Of a DNA stretch of 23,001 nucleotides, positions 7,955 to 15,340 are shown piece by piece. The notes below the pieces were generated by a model. That model had not been told where the DNA came from. It made no database searches and was given only the letters and a program-made list of their open reading frames with translations. Source of the stretch: DATCLA01 sp036564195 (GTDB lineage Bacteria > Bacillota > UBA4882 > UBA8346); the NCBI GenBank assembly GCA_036564195.1, contig DATCLA010000226.1:1-23001 (forward strand), in the 5' to 3' direction. A program made the position numbers and the translations under genes. Position 1 is the stretch's first letter. Each line of letters begins with the position of its first letter.

Positions 7955-9214
7955 ATGATCGGAGAGTTGATTATAATCGGAGCCGGAGCCGCCGGAATGA
8001 TGGCGGCTTTTAGTGCGGCGCAGGCCGGAGTAACAGTGCTTTTATTGGAACGCAACCGCGCTCTTGGAAGAAAACTATTGATCACCGGTTCGGGTCGGTG
8101 CAATCTGACTAACCAAACTGATGTCGATGAATTGGTTGCCAATCTCCCCGGAAACGGCCGCTTTTTATTCAGTGCTTTGCAACAGTTTGGGCCGGCGGAA
8201 TTGATGAATTTATTCCAAACGCAACTGGGAGTACCGCTCAAAGTCGAACGGGGCCGGCGCGTTTTTCCTCTCTCGGACCAAGCAAAAGATATTGTAACTG
8301 CGCTGGAAGGCGGATTAAAAAAATTAAGAGTTAGGGTATTAACCGAAAAGCGGGTTGTTCAACTTTTGCGAACTGCCGCGGGAGCCATCAATGGCGTCCG
8401 TCTGGCGTCGGGTGAGGAGTTTCATTCCAAAGCCGTGGTCTTAGCCACCGGCGGGGCCTCCTACCCGGGAACCGGGAGTACCGGTGACAGTTACCGCCTG
8501 GCGGAAGCAGTCGGGCACACAATCGTACCGGTTTTCCCCTCACTGGTCCCTTTGGAAACTGTTGAAAGCTGGCCGAGGCAGGTTGAAGGCCTATCATTAA
8601 ACAATATTAATGCTGTTGTCTTTTATCAAGGTAAAAAGCTGGCTGCCGAGTTCGGGGATCTATTGTTTACCGGTTTTGGTGTTTCCGGCCCGGTAATTCT
8701 GTCGTTAAGCCGGAAAGTCGTCCCGTTGGTGCTGCGTGAACCGGGCTCGGTCAGTCTGCGGATTGATTTAAAACCAGCCCTGTCCGGAGAGGAATTAGAC
8801 CGCCGGATCCAACGGGATTTTGCTAAATTTATTCGTAAACAGTATAAAAACGCCTTGGACCAGTTGCTACCGAAAAGTCTGATTCCGGTAATAATCGAGT
8901 TGTCCGGAATTGACCCGCATAAACCAGTGCATCAGATTACTAGGGAAGAGCGCTCAAGTTTGGTGAATTTACTGAAACAACTGCCGCTTACAATTGAAAA
9001 ACCCCGGCCGTTATCGGAAGCAATCGTCACTGCCGGCGGAGTTTGCATAAAAGAAATCAACCCTAAAACCATGGAGTCCAAGCTGGTATCCGGCTTATAT
9101 TTTGCCGGCGAGCTGGTGGATGTGGACGGTTATACCGGCGGATATAATCTGCAAGCCGCTTTTTCAATGGGCTATGTGGCCGGCTTAGCGGCGGCTTCCC
9201 GGTTACAATCTTAA
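7955..9214 (+). CDS. HI0933/YhiN-family FAD-dependent flavoprotein
   Basis: A 419-residue predicted NAD(P)/FAD-dependent oxidoreductase. The N-terminal dinucleotide-binding motif reads GAGAAG at 9-14. The family signature GRKLLITGSGRCNLTN lies at about 38-53, followed by ATGGASYPGTGSTGD near the middle. The C-terminal FAD contact region reads SGLYFAGELVDVDGYTGGYN. The open frame extends upstream to 7859, inside the patatin gene, but homology begins at ATG 7955, 2 bases after the patatin stop. The only nearby ribosome binding site is the weak GGTGGG at about 7943-7948, consistent with coupling to the upstream gene. The family is widespread, but its reaction is not well established. The pairing with a patatin-like protein gives no firm functional clue. 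Confidence 0.9.
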   Translation: MIGELIIIGAGAAGMMAAFSAAQAGVTVLLLERNRALGRKLLITGSGRCNLTNQTDVDELVANLPGNGRFLFSALQQFGPAELMNLFQTQLGVPLKVERGRRVFPLSDQAKDIVTALEGGLKKLRVRVLTEKRVVQLLRTAAGAINGVRLASGEEFHSKAVVLATGGASYPGTGSTGDSYRLAEAVGHTIVPVFPSLVPLETVESWPRQVEGLSLNNINAVVFYQGKKLAAEFGDLLFTGFGVSGPVILSLSRKVVPLVLREPGSVSLRIDLKPALSGEELDRRIQRDFAKFIRKQYKNALDQLLPKSLIPVIIELSGIDPHKPVHQITREERSSLVNLLKQLPLTIEKPRPLSEAIVTAGGVCIKEINPKTMESKLVSGLYFAGELVDVDGYTGGYNLQAAFSMGYVAGLAAASRLQS

Positions 9215-9260
9215 AGTTATCAGTGGTTGGTAGCATTTTCAAAAGTTTAAAGGGAGTTAC

Positions 9261-9289
9261 TTGCCGGAATTGCTACTTTGTGTTAAATT
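9261..9289 (+). promoter_or_regulatory. Candidate promoter for the hutP-aroH-hisC operon
   Basis: TTGCCG at 9261-9266 and TAAATT at 9284-9289 are separated by 17 bases, with a TG dinucleotide at 9281-9282 in the extended -10 position. The fit is moderate. The location, in the only gap between the flavoprotein and the HutP-like gene, supports it. Confidence 0.4.
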
Positions 9290-9337
9290 AATTTTATCTT
9301 TAATGCGAGGTTTGCAACCCGATAGGGAGGTAGGCTA

Positions 9338-9769
9338 ATGGAGACTGGAGGAAGTAAGGAGGTCGCGAAAGCGGCTTTAGCAATGGCGTTAAGTTCTTCC
9401 CGGGATGAAGAGAAGAACTTGAAGGAACATTATAAAGTTAATCAGATTCATGCGGCGGCAGTGGACTATGGCGGCGAAGCCATTGCCAGCATGCGGGTGA
9501 TCGTAGAGCGAGCGGTAGTCGCCGCAAAACGCGAATTAATCATCGCGGAATCCCACCCGGAAGAGGGGGCGGTTGCCGGAGCGACTCGGGAAGCAATGGC
9601 CCAGATCCTAACCAAAGCCCTGGGTCTTAATATCGGAGGTAAAATCGGGATTGCCCGGAAAGGTGACCATATTGCGGTAGCGGTCTTTTTTAGCATCGGC
9701 CTGATTCATCTGGATGAGATTGCGGTGGGATTAAGCCACCGTGCGATTGGGCAGGGTTATCATGACTAA
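9338..9769 (+). CDS. HutP-family RNA-binding protein (putative antiterminator)
   Basis: The 143-residue protein resembles the HutP family, whose Bacillus member binds hut operon mRNA in a histidine- and Mg-dependent way to prevent termination. The clearest similarity is from about 71 to 137: ESHPEEGAVAGATREA, then GGKIGIARKGDHIAVAVFF and the end SHRAIG. B. subtilis HutP uses His73, His77 and His138 for metal binding. By eye, His73 and His134 here match the first and third, but the second position is Gly, so ligand binding may differ. This variant appears to be the type found in Clostridia, with a different N-terminus. The start has GGGAGG 7 bases upstream. It leads an operon with aroH and hisC and not hut catabolic genes, so the regulated target is unknown. 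Confidence 0.8.
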   Translation: METGGSKEVAKAALAMALSSSRDEEKNLKEHYKVNQIHAAAVDYGGEAIASMRVIVERAVVAAKRELIIAESHPEEGAVAGATREAMAQILTKALGLNIGGKIGIARKGDHIAVAVFFSIGLIHLDEIAVGLSHRAIGQGYHD

Positions 9770-10136
9770 ATTACAGGCATTGCGCGGCGCAATTACAATC
9801 CCGTCTGATACCGCCGCTGAAGTGGTTGCGGCAACCCGGGAATTACTCCAGGAAATAATGGAACGAAATGAGATCAAAAGCGCGGATCTGGTGAGTATTA
9901 TCTTTACTGTAACCCCGGATATTCAAAGTGAGTTTCCGGCGGTGGCTGCGCGGCAGTTGGGCCTGGTGGACACGGCGTTAATGTGCGCCCAGGAAATTCC
10001 GAAACCTGGGGCCTTGCCTTTATGTATTCGGGTCTTGATCCATTTTTACACTTCAAAGTCTAAAGCGGAATTGAAACCGGTTTACCTACGGGAAGCAGTA
10101 CGTTTACGGCCGGACTTGTCTACGGCCGGATTTTGA
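9762..10136 (+). CDS. aroH: Chorismate mutase, AroH (monofunctional trimeric) type
   Basis: This enzyme converts chorismate to prephenate, the branch step to phenylalanine and tyrosine. The 124 residues match the B. subtilis AroH fold and length. The active-site set is complete by alignment: Arg8 (Arg7 in B. subtilis), Arg64, Cys75, Glu78, Arg90, Tyr108 and Arg116. Signature stretches are LRGAIT, FPAVAARQLG, CAQEIP, CIRVLI and the terminal VYLREAVRLRPDLS. The frame opens earlier at GTG 9741, but ATG 9762 matches the family N-terminus. The start overlaps the hutP-like stop by 8 bases, so translation is likely coupled. The following hisC begins 15 bases after its stop. Confidence 0.95.
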   Translation: MTKLQALRGAITIPSDTAAEVVAATRELLQEIMERNEIKSADLVSIIFTVTPDIQSEFPAVAARQLGLVDTALMCAQEIPKPGALPLCIRVLIHFYTSKSKAELKPVYLREAVRLRPDLSTAGF

Positions 10137-10151
10137 AAGAAGGAGTAGACC

Positions 10152-11264
10152 ATGAGCGAATTCTCAAAATTAGTTCGAAATTGTGTGCAGGCAATTGCTC
10201 CTTATGTTCCGGGCAAACCCCTTGAAGAAGTAAAGCGGGAACTAGGCATAACCGGTGCGGTTAAAATGGCATCCAACGAAAACCCACTGGGGCCTTCTCC
10301 TGAAGCGAAAGAAGCAATCAGTAGGGTTTTAAACCAACTGGCGGTTTACCCGGATGCCAACGCTTTTTACCTAAGAGAAGCTTTAGCCCGGCACTTAGGA
10401 GTTTCGCAGGATCAGATTTTGGTGGGTAACGGTTCGGATGATGTTAATAAAGTCTTGGGGGAGACGATTTTAAATCCCGGTGACGAAGTGATCATCCCGC
10501 AACCTACTTTCAGTCAATATGAATATGTGACCTTGTTAATGAATGCCCGTCCGGTACGGGTCGCCGGAAAGATCGGTCTGGGCAATGATCTGACGGCGCT
10601 GCGCACGGCAGTGACTCAACGGACTAAACTGGTCTTTATCTGTAACCCCAATAATCCGACGGGGACCATTGTTAAAAAAACGGAGTTAGAAGCTTTTTTG
10701 ACTAGTCTGCCTGCAACGGTGCTGGTAGTAATCGATGAAGCCTACGGTGAGTTTGCCGATGACCCCGATTACCCCAATGGGATTGATTTTATTAAAGCGG
10801 GGTTTCAAAATATTGCCGTTTATCGGACTTTCTCCAAGATCTACGGTATGGCCGGATTGCGGTTGGGATACTGTATCGCCAATCCGGCTCTAATTAGGGA
10901 AATGATGAAGGTCAAAGAACCGTTTAACACCAGTCTGGTGGCTCAGGCTGCCGGTGTAGCGGCTTTGCAGAGTCAGGAACATATCCAACGTAGCCGCGAA
11001 TTGGTTCTCACCGAAAAACAGCGGTTTTATCGCGAGTTGGACCGGCTCGGAGTGGAATACCTGCCCACTCAGGCTAATTTTATTCTAATCAATTGGGGCT
11101 GTGACAGCAAAGCCATTTATCAATATTTACTGCAAAACGGAATTATCGTCCGGCCGACCCATTCCTTCGGCTTACCGAATCACATCCGGGTAACCTTTGG
11201 AACACCGCCGCAGAATGAGCGTTTCTTTAGCGTTTTTCGTGCCGGTCTGCAAAGGCTGAAATAG
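10152..11264 (+). CDS. hisC: HisC-type histidinol-phosphate / aromatic aminotransferase
   Basis: A class II pyridoxal-phosphate aminotransferase of 370 residues. The Schiff-base lysine is Lys229 in RTFSKIYGMAGLRLGY, with Arg236 in the same block binding phosphate. NPNNPTGT at about 165-172 and Asp195 in VIDEAYGEF complete the cofactor site, and SNENPLGPSP at 41-50 is the typical N-terminal motif. The family acts on histidinol phosphate and often also on phenylpyruvate and hydroxyphenylpyruvate. Its position directly after chorismate mutase favours a role in phenylalanine/tyrosine synthesis, possibly in both pathways. No other his or aro gene is present to decide. The start has AAGGAG 7-8 bases upstream. 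It faces the minus-strand cluster, with 32 bases between the stops and no visible terminator. Confidence 0.9.
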   Translation: MSEFSKLVRNCVQAIAPYVPGKPLEEVKRELGITGAVKMASNENPLGPSPEAKEAISRVLNQLAVYPDANAFYLREALARHLGVSQDQILVGNGSDDVNKVLGETILNPGDEVIIPQPTFSQYEYVTLLMNARPVRVAGKIGLGNDLTALRTAVTQRTKLVFICNPNNPTGTIVKKTELEAFLTSLPATVLVVIDEAYGEFADDPDYPNGIDFIKAGFQNIAVYRTFSKIYGMAGLRLGYCIANPALIREMMKVKEPFNTSLVAQAAGVAALQSQEHIQRSRELVLTEKQRFYRELDRLGVEYLPTQANFILINWGCDSKAIYQYLLQNGIIVRPTHSFGLPNHIRVTFGTPPQNERFFSVFRAGLQRLK

Positions 11265-11296
11265 TTATTGTTTCGACGCTGACTGTGTGGTTAAAT

Positions 11297-12658
11297 TTAA
11301 TCTGCCTCCACTGGTTTTCCCCGATCCTGTCGGCTTCTCGTCAGATAACGCTCGGCCGCCACATCTTGCAGGTAGACATATTCCAAAGTATCATCGTGCT
11401 GCAGCCGTTCCCAGGCCTCCTCAGCCCCGTTCCGGCAGTTGGGACAGGCATGCCACGGAATTAAAACCGCTCCCACCCGGTTGCCCCTGCGGTACTGATG
11501 AATTGCTGTTGAAATAATCACGCGGTACCCGCTGCAGCCATCACAGCGTTTGATACTCTCATGTTGTTCTTCCATAATTTCATCTGTATCATAATAAATG
11601 CGGCGGTTGCGTCGGTAAAACGGTTCGGCACCGAAGAGCTGGTCTAAATCACACTCTTGCCGCTTTTGCCAGGCTTTCTGTAAAAAACCGACCGTTCGGC
11701 GTACTGCTTCCCGGGCCGCTGCCGGTGCCGACGGCGGAGGGGGACCGGGTTCCCGGACCGCCGTGTAGTCCAGACCGGCCAGTGCCAAGATAATCCCCAC
11801 ATTTACGTAAGGTAAGGCTCCCTCAATCGAGTAGCCGCCTTCCAAAACCACCAGATCCGGTTGGAGCAACTCAGTCAGGCGCGCGTAACCTTGGGCGGTT
11901 ACATTCATATTAGTTAAGGGATCGGTGAAATGATTATCCTGCCCGGCGGCATTAATCACCAGATCCGGTTGGAAATCAGCTAACACAGGCAATACTAAAT
12001 GTTCCAAAACATAAAGCAGTTCATTGTCACCGCTTTCCGGCAGTAATGGTACATTTAAAGTAAGCCCGTAGGCGCCCGGCCCTCCTAATTCCGTGACAGC
12101 GCCGCTGCCGGGGTAGAGAGTCCGGCCGTCTTGGTGGATACAGATATGCAATACATCCGGATCGTTATAATAAATGTCCTGACTGCCGTCGGCATGGTGG
12201 GCGTCGGTATCAACTACCGCAATCCGCAAGTGACTGCCATAAACATGCCGGAGATGTTCGATCATAATGGCCTCATTATTGATAGTGCAAAAGCCCCGGG
12301 CACCGTGGACAAACCGCATGGCATGATGGCCGGGTGGCCGCAACAGGGCAAAAGCCCGATCCACTTCCCGCCGCAGTACCCGTTCGGCTGCAGTAATCGT
12401 GCCGCCTGCCGCCACCAGGTGAGAGTTGGTGCACACAGCCGGCACTGAGGGAACGCAAATCTGGGCCCGCTGTACATCATGGATGGTGGCGATTTCCGGC
12501 TTATATTCCACCAATCCTTCCAGGTCCAACAGGCCTTCTTCAACCAGCTGGTCTCTGGTGTAAAGCAACCGTTCCTCCCGTTCCGGATGCTCCGGGCTGA
12601 TTGCCCAATCAAAGGCGGGAAAAAAGACTAACCCCAATCGCTTAGTAGTGTTACGCAA
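11297..12658 (-). CDS. Histone-deacetylase-fold amidohydrolase with C-terminal zinc-ribbon-like tail
   Basis: A 453-residue member of the arginase/deacetylase superfamily, expected to cleave acetyl or other acyl amides with a catalytic zinc. The core (about 1-300) has RPPGHHA with His111-His112, NNEAI at 127-131, the metal ligands Asp152 and His154 in DTDAHH, the third ligand Asp241 in AGQDNHFTDPL, and catalytic-type Tyr276 in LEGGY. The bacterial family includes acetoin-utilisation AcuC and acetylpolyamine amidohydrolases. Beyond about 310 is a tail with a proline-rich linker and two CxxC knuckles (Cys372/Cys375 and Cys405/Cys408), a likely structural zinc site unusual for this family. The start is TTG, preferred because GGGGG lies 8 bases upstream on this strand. 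It begins 1 base after the stop of the HyuA-like gene. Substrate unknown. Confidence 0.88.
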   Translation of the reverse strand: MRNTTKRLGLVFFPAFDWAISPEHPEREERLLYTRDQLVEEGLLDLEGLVEYKPEIATIHDVQRAQICVPSVPAVCTNSHLVAAGGTITAAERVLRREVDRAFALLRPPGHHAMRFVHGARGFCTINNEAIMIEHLRHVYGSHLRIAVVDTDAHHADGSQDIYYNDPDVLHICIHQDGRTLYPGSGAVTELGGPGAYGLTLNVPLLPESGDNELLYVLEHLVLPVLADFQPDLVINAAGQDNHFTDPLTNMNVTAQGYARLTELLQPDLVVLEGGYSIEGALPYVNVGIILALAGLDYTAVREPGPPPPSAPAAAREAVRRTVGFLQKAWQKRQECDLDQLFGAEPFYRRNRRIYYDTDEIMEEQHESIKRCDGCSGYRVIISTAIHQYRRGNRVGAVLIPWHACPNCRNGAEEAWERLQHDDTLEYVYLQDVAAERYLTRSRQDRGKPVEAD

Positions 12659-12659
12659 G

Positions 12660-14372
12660 TTAACAACCCCCTTTTTGCTGCGGATTACCCGGGTTAATCC
12701 GGTTGACTCCCGGTTTGATCTGGGCTTGTAACGAAAAAATTTTTCCGGCAGTATAAAAACCGCGTACTACATTAAAAACTTCTTCCTCAGTAATCTCCAG
12801 TTGCGCTGCTTCCGTGTCGATTCCGGCCTGAGACGCATAAACCGCTAACCGTCTCCGGGCCAGTTCCCGCCCTTGCTTGAGATCAAACAACCGGTTTTTG
12901 CTGAGGTCTACCAGTTCATCCAGTTCCGGTATAACCAGCTTGCCAATTTCGGTATCAGCGTGTAAATTCACAGCTACCGTCGGATGAGTGGCTGCCGCTC
13001 CCACAGCATTGGCAGCTTCGGCATAGGGCAGAACTTCATAATCCAAATCCAGCTCTGTTCCAAGCTTCGGAATGAAATAAGAGGCGGGGCCTCCCATACC
13101 AATCAATTTTTCCGGTTTGAGTTCGGCCGGAGTTAACACTGCTGATACAGTGTAGACCGGTCTGCGGTTCAGTTCGTCAAAGACTGTCTGGATTGCTGCA
13201 GCTGTCTTGGAGCAGAAGGTAGCGATGATCTGTTCTGCTAATTGTTCCGGTCTTAATCCGGCTGCTTGTCCGAAACGCTTCAATTCCATCCATACTCTTT
13301 CCCGGTCACCGAATGTCACTTTACCAAGGGCAATCAGAGCATCAGTCGGAGTTAGGGCCGGTCCGCCCAAACCGATTGGTGGGCCGAGCCGTTCCGGGCC
13401 GATTTGCAGTTGGCCTGCTTCCCAGTAAACCCGACTGTCGCCGCCCAGACCGAAGGAACGGGAGAACAGCGCCGGGACTAAGGTGCGGTAACCGCCAATT
13501 GTTGCGCCATCCCGCTCGCTGAGCGGTTCACCCTTAACTAAAACCGCAATTTCCGTGGTGGTTCCGCCAATATCCAAAGTTACGGTGGTGCGGTTTTCCG
13601 GAGTTCCCAGCGCTAAGGCACCCATAACACTGGCTGCCGGTCCGGAAAGTACAGTTTCGATTGGCCGGCGATATGATTCTTGCAAACGCATGGTGCCACC
13701 GTCTGCCTTTAACAACCAGATTGGTCCGTTGATTCCGTATCCCTTGGCTAACTCCTGAATCATTTTAGCAAATTCAGTCTGGAGCCGGGATACACTGGCA
13801 TTAAGCAGCGCCGTAGTTACTCGGCGGGGAAAGTTTAAGCGTCCGGATAAACGATGTCCCAGCACCACCGGGTTAAACTCCGGAAATTCTTGCTCAATTA
13901 ATTCGGCGGCCTTCAATTCTTGCCGGGGATTACGGACCGCAAACTTACCTACCACCGCTAACGTCCGGGCTCCGTTTTGCTCAATGGAACGGAGCGTCTT
14001 TCGTAATTCTGCTAAATCCAGCGGTGCTGTTTCCCGACCGCGATGGTCAGTGGAACCGCTCACTGAGTAAGTTGGGAAAGGAAATTTCAGTTCCTTCGGA
14101 TTCACCCCCGGACCAGGGATTAGCAGCGCTGCTGCAGGCTCACCCCGTCCTTCCACAATGGCGTTAGTAGTTAACGTGGTACTGAGGTGTAATTCCAGAT
14201 TGTCTGGAGATTGGGGTAAGAGGCGGACCAGTTGTTCCAAAACAGCTTGGGCACTGACTAGTAGATTCTGATGATCTGTAGGGTATTTAGCGGTAGTTAC
14301 GATCCTTCCGTCCCGGATTAAAACAGCGTTGGTATTACTACCGCCAACATCGATTCCGATAATTTGAGACAT
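12660..14372 (-). CDS. Hydantoinase/oxoprolinase family protein (HyuA-like ATPase)
   Basis: A 570-residue protein with the actin-like ATPase fold of the HyuA / N-methylhydantoinase A family, whose members couple ATP hydrolysis to ring opening or carboxylation. Phosphate motif 1 is GIDVGGSNTN at about 6-15, phosphate motif 2 is DIGGTTTE at about 267-274, and GMGGPASY later resembles the adenosine-binding region. KADGGTM (about 222-228) and SGPAAS (about 243-248) are also family-typical. Known hydantoinases and carboxylases usually have a separate HyuB subunit. None is seen here, and this subunit is shorter than the full HyuA of 5-oxoprolinase. ATG 14372 is chosen over TTG 14378, because AGGTG lies 7 bases before the ATG. 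It is first in a coupled pair with the deacetylase-fold gene. The substrate cannot be assigned. Confidence 0.87.
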   Translation of the reverse strand: MSQIIGIDVGGSNTNAVLIRDGRIVTTAKYPTDHQNLLVSAQAVLEQLVRLLPQSPDNLELHLSTTLTTNAIVEGRGEPAAALLIPGPGVNPKELKFPFPTYSVSGSTDHRGRETAPLDLAELRKTLRSIEQNGARTLAVVGKFAVRNPRQELKAAELIEQEFPEFNPVVLGHRLSGRLNFPRRVTTALLNASVSRLQTEFAKMIQELAKGYGINGPIWLLKADGGTMRLQESYRRPIETVLSGPAASVMGALALGTPENRTTVTLDIGGTTTEIAVLVKGEPLSERDGATIGGYRTLVPALFSRSFGLGGDSRVYWEAGQLQIGPERLGPPIGLGGPALTPTDALIALGKVTFGDRERVWMELKRFGQAAGLRPEQLAEQIIATFCSKTAAAIQTVFDELNRRPVYTVSAVLTPAELKPEKLIGMGGPASYFIPKLGTELDLDYEVLPYAEAANAVGAAATHPTVAVNLHADTEIGKLVIPELDELVDLSKNRLFDLKQGRELARRRLAVYASQAGIDTEAAQLEITEEEVFNVVRGFYTAGKIFSLQAQIKPGVNRINPGNPQQKGGC

Positions 14373-14457
14373 CGACAATCACCTGGCCTGATGACAGCCT
14401 TAGTTAGTCCGGTATTCGGCTAATAATCGGTATCATCTGATTATGTGTAAACTCACA

Positions 14458-14486
14458 TTTATCTGCATCTGCCTTCAGGATACCAA
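14458..14486 (-). promoter_or_regulatory. Candidate promoter of the HyuA-like operon
   Basis: Read on the minus strand, TTGGTA (14486-14481) and GATAAA (14463-14458) are separated by 17 bases, about 85 bases before the gene start. Between promoter and gene is a 6-bp inverted repeat ATAATC/GATTAT (14423-14428 and 14439-14444) that could be a regulator site. Both are weak on their own. Confidence 0.35.
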
Positions 14487-14534
14487 AAGTAAGGCTGTAG
14501 GTAGTTTAAATTTTAGTAAATAATAGAAAAGTAC

Positions 14535-14563
14535 TTGACTGAGCTCCACTTAAGTCTTATTAT
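14535..14563 (+). promoter_or_regulatory. Sigma-A promoter of the TetR/RND operon
   Basis: TTGACT at 14535-14540 and TATTAT at 14558-14563 have the ideal 17-base spacing, five of six matches each. It lies 55 bases before the TetR start. The -10 box overlaps the left arm of the palindrome at 14559-14589, an arrangement typical of an autorepressed regulator. Confidence 0.8.
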
Positions 14564-14589
14564 GAATATAATAATAAAAAATTCATAAT
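14559..14589. promoter_or_regulatory. Probable TetR-family operator palindrome
   Basis: ATTATGAAT (14559-14567) and ATTCATAAT (14581-14589) are perfect 9-base inverted repeats separated by 13 bases, 31 bases in total. The site covers the -10 box and presumed transcription start of the tetR promoter. Two further AATTCA half-site copies follow at 14588-14593 and 14595-14600. The size and location fit a TetR-family dimer or pair of dimers. That this particular regulator binds it is inferred from adjacency. Confidence 0.65.
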
Positions 14590-14618
14590 TCACTAATTCA
14601 TGTATTTAAGGAGATAAA

Positions 14619-15224
14619 ATGGCAACAGACCGCAAGGGAGTAATTTTAGATGCCTTTAGGAATCTGGTACGGCGTTTCGGAGTTGATAAGACGACGATGC
14701 AGGACGTTGCGCGTGAAGCCGGAATCAGTGTCGGGGTAATCTACAAAGACTTTATTAACAAGGATGACTTGGTTGAAGCTTATATTCATAAACTGGTTGA
14801 TCAAATCATAAATGAATGCCAGAGACTGGCGGAGCAACCTAAGCCGCCTCGGGAGTTATTACATGATGTGTTGATTGGTTTTTGCAGTTTGCTAGGTGAG
14901 CATGTCAGCCAGGATCGTGGCTTTTTTCAGTGCATCTTTGGTAATGTCCAAGTCGGTCAATTCCGTCAACAAACCATGAAGTACGAGGGAGCTTTTGGAC
15001 CGCGACTAAAAACGATTATTGTCAATATATTGCGACAAGGTCAAGCAGCAGGTGCGTTTGAGTTAGACGATATTGAGGAAGATGCAGTTTGTCTGTTAAA
15101 TTCCTTTGCCTTTTTTGTTTTTGATTTAGTGTTAAACGCTCAAAAGCCGGAAATAATTTTGCCTAAAGCTGAAAGAATGTTTTGTTTTGTTATTAAAGCC
15201 ATTGACAAAGGTAAAAATTCTTGA
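14619..15224 (+). CDS. TetR/AcrR family transcriptional regulator
   Basis: A 201-residue one-component repressor. The N-terminal helix-turn-helix is canonical: TTMQDVAREAGISVGVIYKDF at about 25-45, with the conserved Y-x-F/Y end followed by KDDLVEAY. The remainder (about 60-200) is a helical ligand-binding and dimerisation domain with no recognisable specificity. AAGGAG at 14607-14612 precedes the ATG by 6 bases. The gene is first in line before the RND adaptor and permease on the same strand and divergent from the HyuA-like operon. It is therefore the likely repressor of the efflux genes, and perhaps of the divergent genes too. The inducer is unknown. Confidence 0.92.
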   Translation: MATDRKGVILDAFRNLVRRFGVDKTTMQDVAREAGISVGVIYKDFINKDDLVEAYIHKLVDQIINECQRLAEQPKPPRELLHDVLIGFCSLLGEHVSQDRGFFQCIFGNVQVGQFRQQTMKYEGAFGPRLKTIIVNILRQGQAAGAFELDDIEEDAVCLLNSFAFFVFDLVLNAQKPEIILPKAERMFCFVIKAIDKGKNS

Positions 15225-15340
15225 TTTTTAGAATTAATAACCTGCATTTTTCAGGGTGGTGATGGATTTAGGCCTTTTAATACTGCTTACTTTGTCTATA
15301 GTCATGCGAGCAATAAAAATTACTACGGAGGAGCTTGAAA

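Noticed and set aside
7807..8241. 144-residue open frame on the minus strand
   Set aside because: It overlaps the end of the patatin gene and the start of the HI0933 gene, both with strong family motifs, and shows no recognisable motif or ribosome binding site.
9323..9333. UAG-G-GAG-G-UAG triplets over the hutP-like ribosome binding site as a HutP target
   Set aside because: HutP sites have NAG triplets separated by about four bases; here the spacing is one base, and an AGG-rich ribosome binding site gives such triplets by default. Autoregulation is possible but not supported.
15275..15302. Separate promoter for the RND adaptor (TTTTAA and TATAGT)
   Set aside because: TATAGT is a fair -10 box, but the -35 match is poor and the spacing is 16; read-through from the tetR promoter explains expression well enough.
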